This document shows positions 1 through 10,434 of a DNA stretch of 64,000 nt, piece by piece. Positions within the stretch are counted from its first letter, which is position 1, and each line of letters begins with the position of its first letter. The DNA comes from Takakia lepidozioides (taxonomy: Eukaryota; Streptophyta; Takakiopsida; Takakiales; Takakiaceae): assembly GCA_030704615.1 (NCBI GenBank), contig CM060732.1, forward strand, positions 78,742,171-78,806,170. The letters are read 5' to 3'. A program made the translations under genes and the position numbers. Below the pieces are notes generated by a model. That model was not told the DNA's origin, made no database searches, and saw nothing but the letters and a program-made list of their open reading frames with translations.

Positions 1-127
1 AATTACTATTCAGGATCATCAATATAAAAAAAATCCATTCATTCATTATATGTATCTTATATTTACATATCGTATCGTTCGCATTGCAAGCAGAATCCCG
101 CTGTTCGCCAGAAACACTTGGAACATT

Positions 128-200
128 TGGCGGGAGTAGGATTCGAACCTACAACATTCAGATTATGAGCCTGACGAGTTACCAATTACTCTATCCCGCG
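128..200 (-). tRNA. trnfM-CAU: tRNA-fMet (CAU)
   Basis: Minus strand folds as a cloverleaf with anticodon loop CTCATAA and the T-arm GGTTCGAATCC. The first acceptor pair is mismatched (C1 opposite C), as expected for an initiator tRNA. The sequence resembles known plant mitochondrial initiator tRNA. Confidence 0.92.
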
Positions 201-978
201 AACATAATAAAGGCTTCCCCGCTGCAAAATATTTCTCTTTTCGCGCAGCCATTATCCGCCTGGCCCTAAGTGTATAGCCTTTTCTTCCAAGTATCGCAAT
301 TTATTGCCAGATTTCTCTATGATGATTCATCCTTCGGCTGAAGTCTTGCGTAGCAAGACTTTATTTAGGGCTTGGTCCCCGGAGCAGGAACCATCGGGCG
401 ATTGTTCATCACTGCGTCCCTCGCGTAACTTCGTCCAACGAGCAAAGGCTCCTCGTGCGTGAAGCCAACTAAGCGGGTCCTTCGGCCTGAGAGACAGCTG
501 CGAAGCTGCTTTCTTCGGAGAGATTTTTAGATGCTTCATGGCCCAGTTCATCATCATGCATGGTCAATTCAATATCTTTCAGCGTCATCTATAATATACG
601 ATGATGGCGCACGCCCGCTTTTTCTTATCGTTAGGCCTGCAATCCCCCGCTCCGCCTCCGATTCCAAGGAGCCGCCACACCCCTTACCCCCGCTTCACGC
701 CCTCAAGTGCTTTGCCGAACGAGCGTTTCGCTTCATGGATCGTATTTCTTGAAGCCTCCACTTGCTCCGGCGCCCGCGGGGTCGATTAATTATCTACGAT
801 GATAAAGCATGGGTTGCTTTTGGATATAGTCGTTAGAAGCAGGAGGCCTATGCTACTATTTTATTTCCATACCGTTCCATAATAAATAGAAATTGGCCCG
901 CAGCAAAAATAAACTATTTCAAATTTCGAAAAAAAAAAAATAAATTACTGCGCCCATTTTAATTTGGATCAAGTGCGT
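201..978. other. spacer, no gene seen
   Basis: No recognisable gene. It contains GC-rich imperfect palindromes with TTCGGCCT/AAGGCC-type cores (about 335-500) and an A-rich tract at 929-945. Short ORFs here have no recognisable product. Confidence 0.6.
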
Positions 979-1099
979 TGTCCGGGCTTGGACCATGTCT
1001 CCCGAAATTGATAAATCAGTACATATGGCGTAAGACGATTTCACTTTTCGAGGTCGGAATGGGATCGGGTGTTTTCACGTCTTACCATAGTGCCCGGAG
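979..1099 (-). rRNA. rrn5: 5S ribosomal RNA
   Basis: Reverse complement reads CCGGGCACTATGGTAAGACG... with the conserved internal CACCCGATCCCATTCCGACC block, and closes with GACATGGTCCAAGCCCGGA. The two ends pair as 5S helix I. This matches the plant mitochondrial 5S rRNA pattern closely. It lies on the same strand as rrn18, about 2.1 kb downstream of it. Confidence 0.95.
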
Positions 1100-1183
1100 G
1101 CGCGTAGCGATTGATGAATAGAGTCAAGAGTCCACCTGCCCAGTCGTAGTTTTCCTTCGTTCATCGAGGCAGGCTACACAAGT

Positions 1184-1226
1184 GCTCTCCGAACCGCGCT
1201 GGATAGTCGCCCATCACACGGCTCTC
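1184..1226 (-). other. orphan group II intron domain V fragment
   Basis: Reverse complement reads GAGAGCCGTGTGATGGGCGA followed by CTATCCAGCGCGGTTCGGAG, a near-standard domain V hairpin. About 75 nt downstream lies a CTCGACTCTAT-like segment (TTGACTCTAT) resembling the 3' ends of the sdh3 and nad4L introns, then the 5S rRNA. No exon can be assigned. I read it as the 3' remnant of a group II intron placed just upstream of rrn5. Confidence 0.7.
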
Positions 1227-2653
1227 TAACTTGACTTTCTTTGGATCTTTTGTCGACCCAAAGGCCCGTCAAACCTTCGGCCTCTCTTTCGGGTGGGTTG
1301 CTCGTCGGAGCGTCCCAGTAAAGGACCCACAAGGAAGATGGCACGGCAGGCTGCGCCGAATAAAACTTGTCAAAGTGATTGGGAGCTTGCCACCTTGACG
1401 GGTTTAGGGGCCCTTTTCCTTCTGCTTGATGCCACATTAGGGGATAAGTCCACTCCAGGCAAGATGGAGATTTACGTCTTTACCTGATCAGGGGATTTAC
1501 AAGTCACTCCGTATAAGATGGAGATTTACGTCTTTACCCGCGAAAGACTGTGGCCTCTCCAGCGCCTTCCTATTACTAAGTCCCTTTCGGGTAGGCAGGC
1601 AGATGCTATGGAACCTCCGACTTCTGGCGCAAAGCGCGCTTCCGGAGAAAGGACTAAGATCTCGCCATTTTTTCCTACACGGCTTGTCCAATCGGGGGAT
1701 TGGACGCCCTGCCCTGTGTTATAATGTCGTTTAGCGCCCTGTCCCCAGTAATATGGGTAATCCGCTCCATCTTGACCTCTACCTTCCGTATGAATGAGTG
1801 GATCGAGGGCAAGCCATTAGGACCTAGTTACATTTATCCCGCAACAGGCCTAGAGCGAACAACGTACGTTCGCGCGCGTCCCCATTCGCGGAGCTCAGGT
1901 GCCAATAGTTGCTGGGTAAAATGCCCCATCTCCGATTCGCCAGAACAGAAAATAATCTTGATACAGGAAGCAGGCTTGCTCCGTGCTGTTGAGTTATCCC
2001 CTTTCGGGGTGGTAAGCGAAACCCCCTGCTGAACGAAGCTTCTTGCACATGCTTTGGTCCCCGTTACCGTATTGAGTGAGTGCAACACGCCTTTTTTACA
2101 GATTTGGACGGTACAAATTTTCTGCAGGAACTACTAGATTTGTCGCCCCCCCCCCCCCCCAGCTGGGCGGAGCCTGCTATTGGTGCGTAATTGCATATGT
2201 TGTTTCGACCAAGCGCTGCCTGCCGAGGGCGCAGCAAAAAGATATTTTTTTTGCTTCAGGAGCCATGAATCATCTATGATGATTTATAAGCTACTGGCAT
2301 CGCGGCTAATTCTTCACACTTTGTTGACATAAGTCCGTAGAAATGGGGGTGGTATAGCGGCCGTTGTTTATGTACTTCGTTCACGTCTATATACTTCGTT
2401 CACGAAGTATATGCTTCAACCTAAAAAAGGTGTATTGTAGTATATGATTGATCGCTTCGTCAATAAAACATCCGTTATGTTGGACGTTGTAGTTACGCTA
2501 ACAAACATCTACGATGTTTGCCGTGGCCCATCGTGGAAGGGGAATTGGGGTAGGGTTAGTGACCAGCCAAAAAATATATATATATACATATATACATATA
2601 TATTTTTTGAGCCTCCCACTGTGCCGTAGGTCAAATTCTTATCGGAAAGTTCC
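1227..2653. other. spacer with short repeats
   Basis: No gene recognised. A 24-bp perfect direct repeat occurs at 1461-1484 and 1515-1538 (starts AAGATGGAGATTTACG). There is a run of at least 14 C near 2146-2160, a CTTCGTTCACG repeat and hairpin at about 2377-2415, and an A/T hairpin at 2568-2610. Part of 1231-1900 may be decayed group II intron sequence belonging to the domain V at 1184-1226, but I cannot show it. Confidence 0.5.
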
Positions 2654-2726
2654 TATCGGAAGAGGGATTTGAACCCCCGTATGCGAATTATGATCCCGCT
2701 GTTCTAACCGACTAAACTATTCCGAC
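2654..2726 (-). tRNA. trnM-CAU: tRNA with CAU anticodon, probably elongator tRNA-Met
   Basis: Reverse complement starts GTCGGAATAGTTTAGTCGG and ends TTCAAATCCCTCTTCCGATA. Acceptor, D, anticodon (loop ATCATAA) and T arms all pair. Separate genes for initiator Met (128-200) and the trnI-CAU type (50315-50388) are present, so by elimination this is elongator Met. A partial tRNA-like sequence follows at about 2727-2760. Confidence 0.8.
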
Positions 2727-3222
2727 ATGCGGATTCTGATTCCGCTGCTCTACTAATCTGCCGCTTCCTGGGTGTCGGGTGATAACTCGCTTCATGCCCC
2801 GCGGCCTGATGGATGATTGGAGCGCCTTATGCCTTAGTCATATTCGTAATCGCGACTGAGCTTGTGAAGGCCGTTACTGCGTAACGGCATTCACGGGCGT
2901 AATTGAAAACGCGTAAAGTACTACTACGATGGCACACCGGCTCGACTTGCCATGGGCCGGAACTTCAATCGGGCCTATGAAGGGCTAGTATTACAGCAGC
3001 CTTCATGCCGGCCGCTTTCTCTGCGGGCTATGCGGCCGTAGTCCGAGGAATGAAGAGCGCAGAGCATAGCTACAATTTTCGGAAAAATCCAATATTTTTT
3101 CCGGCTTCTTCGGGTTATTGTTCGCTTTATTAGAAAACATAACTAAACGACGAGAGAGATATATATATATTATTTTTTTTTTGACGAAAATGTGGCGAAA
3201 AAAACTATTTTTTTTTTTCGAG
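2727..3222. other. spacer between trnM and rrn18
   Basis: Contains a degenerate tRNA-like piece (2727-2760, with a D-arm-like and anticodon-arm-like stem) and A/T-rich tracts with a TATATATA core around 3159-3220, next to the rrn18 3' end. No gene recognised. Confidence 0.4.
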
Positions 3223-3241
3223 AAAGGAGTCAATCCAGCCA

Positions 3242-3275
<34 letters not shown>

Positions 3276-3446
3276 CCTCAGTCAAAGGCCCCACCTTGGT
3301 ATCCTACATTAGACCACCAATTACTCCAGTAGACCGCACTCAACAACGGCGTGGAACACTGAAGTAATGGGTGATCCTTGGTCTGATGCTTCGGGCGAAG
3401 CCAATTCCCATGGTGTGACGGGCGGTGTGTACAGGGCCTGAGTACA

Positions 3447-3496
<50 letters not shown>

Positions 3497-3922
3497 TTCT
3501 CGAGTTGCAGAGAACAGTCCGAACTGAGGCCATCTTTCTGGATTCGCTCCGCCTTAAAGCCTTGCTTCCTATTGTAATTGCCATTGTAGCACGTGTGTAG
3601 CCCAGCCCATAAGGGCCATGCGGACTTGACGTCATCCCCACCTTCCTCCAGTATATCACTGGCAGTTTTTTGTGAGTGCAGCACATGACCTGGATTGTCA
3701 AGCTTTTTTACAGAGACTGAGTGCCACATTGTGATGTGTGCTGCGCTATGAGAGCTGTGCTCGTCGAAGTACCCTTTGACAACTGTGTTTGGTCATAGCC
3801 ACGCGGCGTTGTGGTACCCTTTTCTAGCGGCGTGGTCTTCGTCAGTCTCAAGTGGTCAATGATTGACCCTTTGATCCAAGGCACATGTCTTAGCAACACA
3901 AAACGAGGGTTGCGCTCGTTAT

Positions 3923-3977
<55 letters not shown>

Positions 3978-4054
3978 ATGAATTTTCGTACCATCCCGTT
4001 AAGGACAAGCAAACTTCTTCATATGTCAAGGGCTGGTAAGGTTTTGCGCGTTGT

Positions 4055-4087
<33 letters not shown>

Positions 4088-4089
4088 AG

Positions 4090-4145
<56 letters not shown>

Positions 4146-4238
4146 TTTAACGCGTTAGCTGGGCCCCTGATCAGCCGTTTTGCATACGGCGCAGACCAAG
4201 GACGAACACTCATCGTTTACGGCATGGACTACCAGGGT

Positions 4239-5462
4239 CATATTGAAGATGCTTTTTCGCCAGCACTGAGCCCTTTTTTCAGTGGCTTAGCTACTTCTTA
4301 TCGAGGTGACGATGGAAAAAAAACCCATCACTTCGTGATGACCATCTTCAAAAATGGACTATATCATTCTCTGAAATTAAATCTTTGCAGTTGCTTTCTT
4401 TTTATTGGCTGACTCTTGGTCGATGCACTCAGGAAAAAGAGGCGGAGCTTCCTTCATCTCAGAGATCCAGCGTTGTTGAATTTTGGGATCTTTGTAAACC
4501 AATAAGGCTTTCCCGATCATGCTCGCCACAGGAAGGTGTGGTAAGATGATTCAAAGCAGTTTCTTAAGTTCCTCGGTACCGAACCAAAGGCGGTAGTAAC
4601 ACTCCTGGCTGTAATTCCCGTACTTGCGATTCCTTCGGATAGGTCCCACATGGGTGTAAACCTTCCAAACAGTTTATAAGTATTGGGCTAAGAGCTGGAC
4701 ATATTCTCTGTCAAAGCCATCGGTGCATAGCACACCCTTACGGCCATTGGAAATAATTTATCCGTCATTACACCACCAAACCGCCAGGGATAGATAGCGG
4801 TGTCAGATGATGTTTCAACCATCGTCGTCGGATGAGTAAGCGATTGTCTTTGTGTGTGATGGCGTGAATATTCGTAAGTGCCTCGAGGGCTCGACTCTGG
4901 AACAAAAGCTTCTTGTTCTGGCTAGAGCCATCGGCGGCTTCTTGCCCCTGCACAGAACTTTTGGTGCCGAGATTCCATGCAGTGAGCCTACTTTCCACCG
5001 AGAGTTTTCCTCCTGCATGTGGCTATGACGAACGGGGAACCTTGCATTCTTGTAGCCTTTAGCTATTCGCCGCCGCAGTGAGCCATCTCCCAGGAGTAAT
5101 CCTAAGATAATTGATTTCATTGAATCCGACAAAGATAAAAGATATTTGCTCGAGTCTTTTCATCAGGTGCAGGTTAGGAGCTTGAACTTCGCCTGAAATG
5201 GAAGCCTTGCCTTCTCGTGTTCGATGCTCCGTCAGCTTGATGGGCCTTTGCCTATTCTTTTCCATATCTTCTATCTCCTTATTTTCATAGTCTCTACGGG
5301 GTGCTCTTGATATGAGCTCAAAGCACTTCCCTCGGGATTGTCTGATGTTGAAGAATGGTACATCCGCATCAAAGTTTCCCCGAAATAGCTGGATGCACAC
5401 TCTGACCTTGCGATCGGAGGGGACACCTTTGGCCGTGTTTTATTTGGAGCCCGGCCGGATCT
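4239..5462 (-). mobile_element. group I intron in rrn18 (E. coli position 788)
   Basis: The insertion begins right after GGATTAGAT, so the 5' exon ends in U. Its last base is G before ACCCTGGTAGTCC. This U...G pair is the group I splice-site rule, and the position is inside a universally conserved rRNA block. The intron holds remains of a LAGLIDADG endonuclease gene (4551-5120), which supports a homing group I intron. I did not trace all core helices P3-P8. rRNA introns at this site are known in other organelles and archaea. Confidence 0.85.
4551..5120 (-). pseudogene. decayed LAGLIDADG homing endonuclease in the rrn18 intron
   Basis: The ATG at 5120 begins MKSIILGLLLGDGSL, a clear first LAGLIDADG motif. 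Downstream, in other frames, come FQSRALEALTNI, then WLKHHLTPLS, then the second motif as LAVWWCNDG. After that comes NGRKGVLCTDGF, and RRNRKYGNY leads to FGTEELKKLL and a TGA at 4551. This order is that of the double-motif rRNA-intron LAGLIDADG family. The gene is broken: one frameshift lies after the first third, a 4-bp tandem duplication (TATCTATC, near 4787-4794) shifts the frame at the second motif, and in-frame TAA codons follow NDG and QYL. It would have cut an intronless rrn18 allele at this site. It is now probably inactive. Confidence 0.8.
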
Positions 5463-5722
5463 ATCTAATCCTGTTTGCTCCCCATGCTTTCGCACCTCAG
5501 CGTCAGTAGAGACCCAGAAAGCTGCCTTCGCTTTTGGCGTTCCTTCGTATATCTGTGAATTTTATCTCTACACACGAAATTCCACTATCCTCCATCTTAC
5601 TCAAGTGAATTGGTTTTGGAAGCATTCCGCCAGTTGAGCTGGCGACTTTCACTTTCAACCGGATTCACCGCCTACGTGCCCTTTACGCCTAGTCATTCCG
5701 AATAACACTAGCCCCCCCCGTC

Positions 5723-5758
<36 letters not shown>

Positions 5759-5869
5759 CTTATTCGAGTCTTGTCATAATCGCACACTCGACGAAAGAGC
5801 TTTACAAGCTGCGTTGCCCTTCTTCACTCACGCCATATTGCTGGATCAGGCTTTCGCCCATTGTCCAAG

Positions 5870-5934
<65 letters not shown>

Positions 5935-6188
5935 GAAAAGACCAGCTAAGCATCGTAGGCTTGGTCAGCCTTTACCTAACCAACTACCTAATACTACGTG
6001 GGCTCATCAAACAGCGCTTTTTAGCTTTCATTTATTCGGGATTTGGCCCAAACTGTTTGGCAGATTCCTACGTGTTACGCACCCGTTCGCCACTTCGTTT
6101 TCATTTCGACTCGAAAACAACGTCCGACTTGCATGTGTTAAGCATATCGCTAGCGTTCATTCTGAGCCAGGATCAAACTCTTTTTTTT

Positions 6189-7246
6189 GAGTAGGATTTA
6201 CACAGAAGTAGGTTTTGAACCTACCAAACTTCCAATATAAAACCTCTGCGTATCACTAACCGAATCATCATCATACTGAGATTTACTACCCATAGACCAA
6301 ATTGGATTTGTAGATCCTTCGGTCCACTCAACTGGCTATGCTTTCGCATCACGAAATTACGTAGTAATTACGCGGATTGTAAGTATGCTATATGGAATGC
6401 TACGCCCTTCGCTTTAGGTAGCCCCGTTTATGAAGGGGCGCAGTCTAACTAATAAAAAACTATATTTTTTCGCTGCGCCCTTCTTCTATCTCATTCAGAG
6501 ATGAAGTTTACCTTTATATTTCGAAGGAGAGGTGGATAGAATAGATAATTCTAAGAAAAACCAGTATTTTTTTGCTTTGTGGCTCCTGATCCGAGTTCCT
6601 AATCTTTTTCATTTGCTGCACCCTGCTTCGCGGCTCTGCCAACGTTTCGATAAACCTAGTTGTTCATGGTGGGGCGGAGCAATGAATCGTCGTAGATTTA
6701 GGTTCGAAGAAGGCCTCGTTTCGTGTGGCTTTTGTCCCTCCCAGCTTCGCTAAGAATGCTATTTCCGGACCGTAGCTTTGGCTGCAAGATGAATCGTAAT
6801 TTAAGATCCGAGCCGTGGTTATTTATCTATGATTATTCATGGCTATTCCTCCTGGAATTACTTAGTTTAGTTAATAACACAACTGAAAGATTAATAATAT
6901 ATTAGATGAATGATTAGCTTTATAATGCAATTACAATGTAATTGCATTATAAAGCTAATCATCATTATAAAGCTAATAAGGTGGACAATGACCGACCTGG
7001 CCCTTTTTCTGGCCTCGAGCGGACATGGAAAGGCTGAAACACTCATAAACGTCCGGCAAAAAAATAGCCTTTTTTCCCGTTTCGGCCGAAGAAGAAACTG
7101 AGCGAGACGATAGTGGGGGTTTTCCACTGACCCAGTGGCGGGAAAAAGCTATTCTTTTTTCTCAGCCTCGGTCCTTTTCCTTCATGTTGATCGATAACAA
7201 CATCCCAAGCATTCATAGAATATTTTCATTGGAGGACATAATAAGA
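6189..7246. other. spacer upstream of rrn18 and trnP
   Basis: About 1 kb with no recognised gene. Its main feature is the perfect inverted repeat at 6910-6962. Short A-rich and T-rich tracts resembling the dispersed A/T hairpins occur at about 6455-6475 and 7050-7160. Confidence 0.5.
6910..6962. repeat. perfect 26-bp inverted repeat with 1-nt loop
   Basis: The left arm starts ATGATTAGCTTTATAATGCA and runs to 6935. Base 6936 is the loop, and 6937-6962 is the exact reverse complement. A partial third copy of the arm (ATTATAAAGCTAAT) follows at about 6963-6977. The GCAATTAC..GTAATTGC core recurs at about 28803, 58240 and elsewhere in the window. It could be an RNA 3'-end stabilising hairpin or a small replicating repeat. 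Confidence 0.85.
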
Positions 7247-7320
7247 CAAGGTGTAGCGCAGTCTGGTAGCGCATCTGTTTTGGGTACAGAGGGTCATAGG
7301 TTCGAATCCTGTCACCTTGA
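7247..7320 (+). tRNA. trnP-UGG: tRNA-Pro (UGG)
   Basis: Cloverleaf from CAAGGTGTAGCGCAG to GTCACCTTGA. The anticodon loop is TTTGGGT, giving UGG. The sequence looks like the standard plant mitochondrial trnP. It lies 25 nt upstream of the sdh3 start and may be a processing signal for the sdh3 transcript. Confidence 0.95.
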
Positions 7321-7345
7321 GTCAAAATCAGAGTCAACTAAAAAC

Positions 7346-7445
7346 ACGAAAATCAATCGACCGTTATCACCTCATCCTACCATTTATAAGCCACAGCTTA
7401 CTCCTACTTTTCCCATTTCCCATAGAATCTCTGGGGCTCTCTTAG
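7346..7445 (+). CDS. sdh3: sdh3 exon 1
   Basis: 100 nt from the ACG start to CTCTTAG. The intron begins GGGCGGCC, a variant of the usual GTGCG start. Confidence 0.82.
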
Positions 7446-8735
7446 GGGCGGCCGTTAGATCACCTGTGATTACAAAGGCACCACTGCTCGAAGGGCTCGG
7501 GGCTTACCCGACGGCGAGGGGAACGGAGCATATCGCAAAAGCAGCGGTGAGGGGACATTCGTCGGCTGGTTTACCGGCCTGCCCAAGAATCCTCTGCGAG
7601 CCCGCTGGCGCTGGCTAAACCAAAAATAAATATATATTATATATTTATTTTTATTTAGCGTGAGATGATGGAGCTTTTCCGAAGAATCGGAGTTCCTTTC
7701 GGGTCAGCCCACCCTACGGCAAACCGGTGCAAAACCGCACGCGGGGAATCGCGCGAACGAACACTGTTATGCTTTCAGCCTGCCGGCGGCTAGGAACGGT
7801 AAGGACGGAAAAAAATAGATATATTTTTTTCCGCGTGAAAGCAGATTACCCACCTTATTTGGGGACAGAGAACTAAACGACATCTCAAGCGCTATAGCTC
7901 ACAGGTGATACCGGCGAGGTCCAACTGTACACTATGGTCCAAGTCGGAAGTCAGAGGACCCATAGTACCTGCCTAATCCTGAAGGAACCGTGCGAACGGG
8001 AAGCTTTAGTTATGGTAGAAGGCGAAGGGGTCTATGAACCTGCCCGGTCCGGCAGGTTTTACTCTCCGAAACCCGAGAGAATCAAACGTATTCGAGGGCC
8101 TAGCAAATATATCTATTCTATATATTTTTTATTGCCGGCAAAAAAATATATAGATATATTTATATTTCTTGTTACGCCCTCAAGATTCACATTGTATTGA
8201 TGTTGATACATTATATATGATGATACATCCGGTGCCACTGATAATCCAACTGGGACATCAGTGGGTGGAAAGGGCACCCAACGAGTCGGAGTCCATGGAG
8301 CCCGTCTCCTACCACATAAGGCGGATCGAAAGGGAAAGGAGAGTTAGTGAGCCGCATGATGGGAGACTATCTCGTACGGTCCGGAGAGCACTTAGTAGGC
8401 GGGAGTGAATGATCACTCCCTACCGAAGCTCGACTCTATCCACTACGGTTTTCTCCAGTATTCTTTTTTTGAAAATAGGCGATCTTAACCCTACTTTTTA
8501 TCCCTTCCACCGGTACGTCTTCTTTTCCACTTTATATTCCCATTGGTTAATTCTGAGCGTAGTCAATTTCACTTTATTGGCGTTGCGCTATCATATAAGT
8601 AATGGAATTCGTCATTTATTGTGGGATTGGGGGTTTTTTCTGGAATCATCCAAAGTGTATACTCCCGGAATTATTATGTTATTCCGTGCAGCTCGTTTAG
8701 CTGTATTGAGTATTATCCGATTCTATTTCTCGTAA
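7346..8735 (+). CDS. sdh3: succinate dehydrogenase cytochrome b subunit 3 (two exons)
   Basis: Membrane anchor subunit of complex II, which with SDH4 binds heme b and ubiquinone. Exon 1 (7346-7445) encodes the conserved N-terminal motif NRPLSPHPTIYKPQL and HRISGA. Exon 2 (8440-8735) encodes the membrane helices and the heme/quinone region YHISNGIRHLLWD. The spliced length is 396 nt, 131 aa, normal for the family. The start is ACG at 7346 (ACG AAA ATC AAT), read as MKIN after C-to-U editing. The group II intron falls after nt 100, a site I recall as sdh3i100. Many Pro, Ser and Arg codons need editing to Leu, Phe and Cys. sdh4 follows 300 bp downstream. Confidence 0.9.
7446..8439 (+). mobile_element. 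group II intron in sdh3 (nt 100), no ORF
   Basis: 994 nt. Domain V is at 8350-8386 (GAGCCGCATGATGGGAGACT ... CGTACGGTCCGGAG), and the 3' end reads CTCGACTCTAT. No maturase ORF is present. Segments such as AACGACATCTC and CCCATAGTACC are shared with the nad4L intron, so the two are paralogues. Several A/T hairpins (7625-7660, 7808-7832, 8108-8165) are inserted. Confidence 0.85.
8440..8735 (+). CDS. sdh3: sdh3 exon 2
   Basis: Starts CC ACT ACG GTT, completing the split Ala codon, and ends with TTC TCG TAA after the conserved IIRFYFS. Confidence 0.85.
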
Positions 8736-8910
8736 GCGCGGAGTACGATACTCACAAAATCGCTAGAGGCGAAAAAAAAATTTTTTTTTTCCCGATCGGC
8801 TCGGCGATGACTCGTAATCGAGTCTACTTTATCTCGGGAAGGGATAACTAAGACAAGACAAGCCTACAGGCTGTCCTAGTACTATCTCAGCCGACAGGAT
8901 CCTGTTCGAT

Positions 8911-8953
8911 GAGGGGGAATATGACGGGCGACTGTCACATACGGTTCTATGAG
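8911..8953 (+). other. orphan group II domain V fragment between sdh3 and sdh4
   Basis: Reads GAATATGACGGGCGACTGTC followed by ACATACGGTTCTATGAG. This is nearly the same as the domain V of the sixth cox1 intron (45978-46018), including the GAGAAGG tail. No exon flanks it, and sdh4 starts 83 nt later. I take it as a copied intron 3' end. Confidence 0.7.
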
Positions 8954-9035
8954 AAGGGGCCGGACAAGAAAGGCCGGAAAAAGAAATATAATTTCTTTTT
9001 CTCGTCTTACTCTCGAAAGAAGAAGGTGAAAAGCA

Positions 9036-9305
9036 ATGAAAGCTCATAGAGAAACCTTAGGGCACTGGCTTCTTCAAAGAATGACTGCCGCTTTTCCGAT
9101 CCCAACCATTCTTATAGCAAATGTTTCCACTTCGATTCTGTTAAATATCTCGTTATTCTGGCATATTCATGTGGGAATCGAAGAAATTCTGACAGATCAT
9201 GTTCACCATGAAATAACACGAAATCGGATCTTGATTCTTCTCAGAGTATTCTGTTTAATAATTATCAAATATGTTTTTTTGTTTTTCGTTCTTCAAAAGA
9301 ATTGA
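9036..9305 (+). CDS. sdh4: succinate dehydrogenase subunit 4
   Basis: 89 aa, the second membrane anchor of complex II. It opens [20 protein letters not shown] and shows [10 protein letters not shown], a helix, then [17 protein letters not shown], which holds the conserved His and Asp near heme b and the quinone site. It ends in a hydrophobic helix ([15 protein letters not shown]). Genuine ATG start. The family length is about 86-90 aa. Fewer editing sites are needed than in its neighbours. Confidence 0.93.
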   Translation: MKAHRETLGHWLLQRMTAAFPIPTILIANVSTSILLNISLFWHIHVGIEEILTDHVHHEITRNRILILLRVFCLIIIKYVFLFFVLQKN

Positions 9306-9492
9306 TAATCATCTGAGAGTTCAGATGGTGCCATGGAGCGGAAGTAGGCGCGGAGGGCGTAGCAAAAATATATATATATCTCTTTTCGCCTGCACGGAAA
9401 CGTAAAAAAGACCCGAACGCTGAACCAAAGCCCTACCCGGAGCGCTACAGGGCGGGTGATTTTAAAGTTGATTTTAAAATAAAATAACATAA

Positions 9493-9762
9493 GCAACCGG
9501 TTCAATTTACCGGATATCGGGACGGTTATTCCTATCTCAATACGAGTTTTGGTTACTCGTCATTATTAAAAGAATAAAAAGAATAAGGTGTAAGGCTTTT
9601 TCATTTCGTTTCGACCTTGGCATTAAATCTTTGGGAAATACGTTTATTGATGTTTCAGGCGTATATGCACGTATATCTCAAACTTTATTATGTGTTAATA
9701 GAGTTTTTGGTTATACAATTAATTGTACCGCTGTTTTATATAACCTTGTTCATCGCGGATAA
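9493..9762 (+). other. unrecognised open frame without ATG
   Basis: About 89 open codons between stops at 9490 and 9760, with no ATG. It contains a hydrophobic piece (EFWLLVII) followed by a basic run (KRIKRIRCK) and a well-behaved central part (SFRFDLGIKSLGNTFIDVSG). The composition looks coding, but I do not recognise a family. It could be a relic or an ORF starting at an edited ACG. The flanking 9306-9492 is spacer with an A/T hairpin at 9363-9382. Confidence 0.25.
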
Positions 9763-10434
9763 GTTTCCTTGGTTTAGTTTTATATACTAGTACGTATTCT
9801 TCAACGGTCTTCCTTTTTCCAGACCAGACCTCTTCATGCCTACCCTCCGTTCCAGGAATGGCTCAAGCGAACGGCCCGTAGGGCCTTTTGGCGCGTAACG
9901 ACTCCAAAAAAAATGGATGGATAATGCACCCTTTAGCTTGATTAGACGTCATGGTGTTAACATAACTGTTTATTACACTGCTTGTACAGTGGACAATTTC
10001 GTTACCGACTGGCGGGTAAGTAACAACGCGAATAATCTATTTGAGCATATGGAAAAGTCACCAGACTTTGACAAAAGGCCAGAAGACCTGGAAAAAGAAA
10101 AATAGATATTTCTTTTTCAGCAATCTCGTCACTAAATTGGACCATCATTTACAAATCGTCTTTGAGACGGTGTCCGGGCGCAGAAAAAAAAAATATATAT
10201 ATATTTTTTTTTTTCTGGTGCTATGACTGACTATTCAGAGATGTCATAGATGGAGTTGTTAAGTAATTAATTACTAATTACTAATGATGGCTCTTTCATC
10301 GCCCCCTACTATGGGGGGGTCGTTCCGGTTCGTATCGCCCTTGCCATACGAGGGCAAAGCAGTACTGATTGGCTAAGGAACCGGCGTATGCTTGACCTGA
10401 AACCGAGTTGGCTTTCAAAAAAGAGACTTTTATT
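9763..10434. other. spacer before nad4L
   Basis: No gene recognised. It contains a strong A/T hairpin (10181-10217) and a small A-rich/T-rich pair at about 10095-10118. Confidence 0.5.
10181..10217. repeat. A/T palindrome, representative of the dispersed hairpin family
   Basis: CAG, then ten A, then alternating AT, then a T run, then CTG: an almost perfect palindrome of 37 nt, preceded by GGGCG. Dozens of variants of this pattern occur across the window. Confidence 0.8.

Larger units (their letters stand above)
3223..6188 (-). rRNA. rrn18: small subunit (18S) rRNA gene, split by a group I intron
   Basis: The 5' end at about 6188 carries AGAGTTTGATCCTGGCTCAG. The 3' end at about 3223 carries GTAACCGTAGGGGAACCTGT and a final GGCTGGATTGACTCC. 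Universal blocks such as GTGCCAGCAGCCGCGGTAA and the decoding-site GTACACACCGCCCGTC are visible. The span is about 2.97 kb. Removing the 1,224-nt insertion at 4239-5462 leaves about 1.74 kb, a normal length. The 5' exon is 5463-6188 and the 3' exon is 3223-4238. The break lies inside GGATTAGAT|ACCCTGG, E. coli position 788, in the 790 loop of the ribosomal platform. Outer ends are accurate to a few bases. Confidence 0.95.

Noticed and set aside
2727-2765. Possible second tRNA beside trnM
   Set aside because: Only a D-arm-like and an anticodon-arm-like stem are visible. No acceptor or T-arm can be paired, so at most a tRNA fragment.
6910-6962. CRISPR or phage-type repeat system
   Set aside because: No repeat-spacer periodicity anywhere in the window. 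This is a single palindrome in a plant mitochondrial context.
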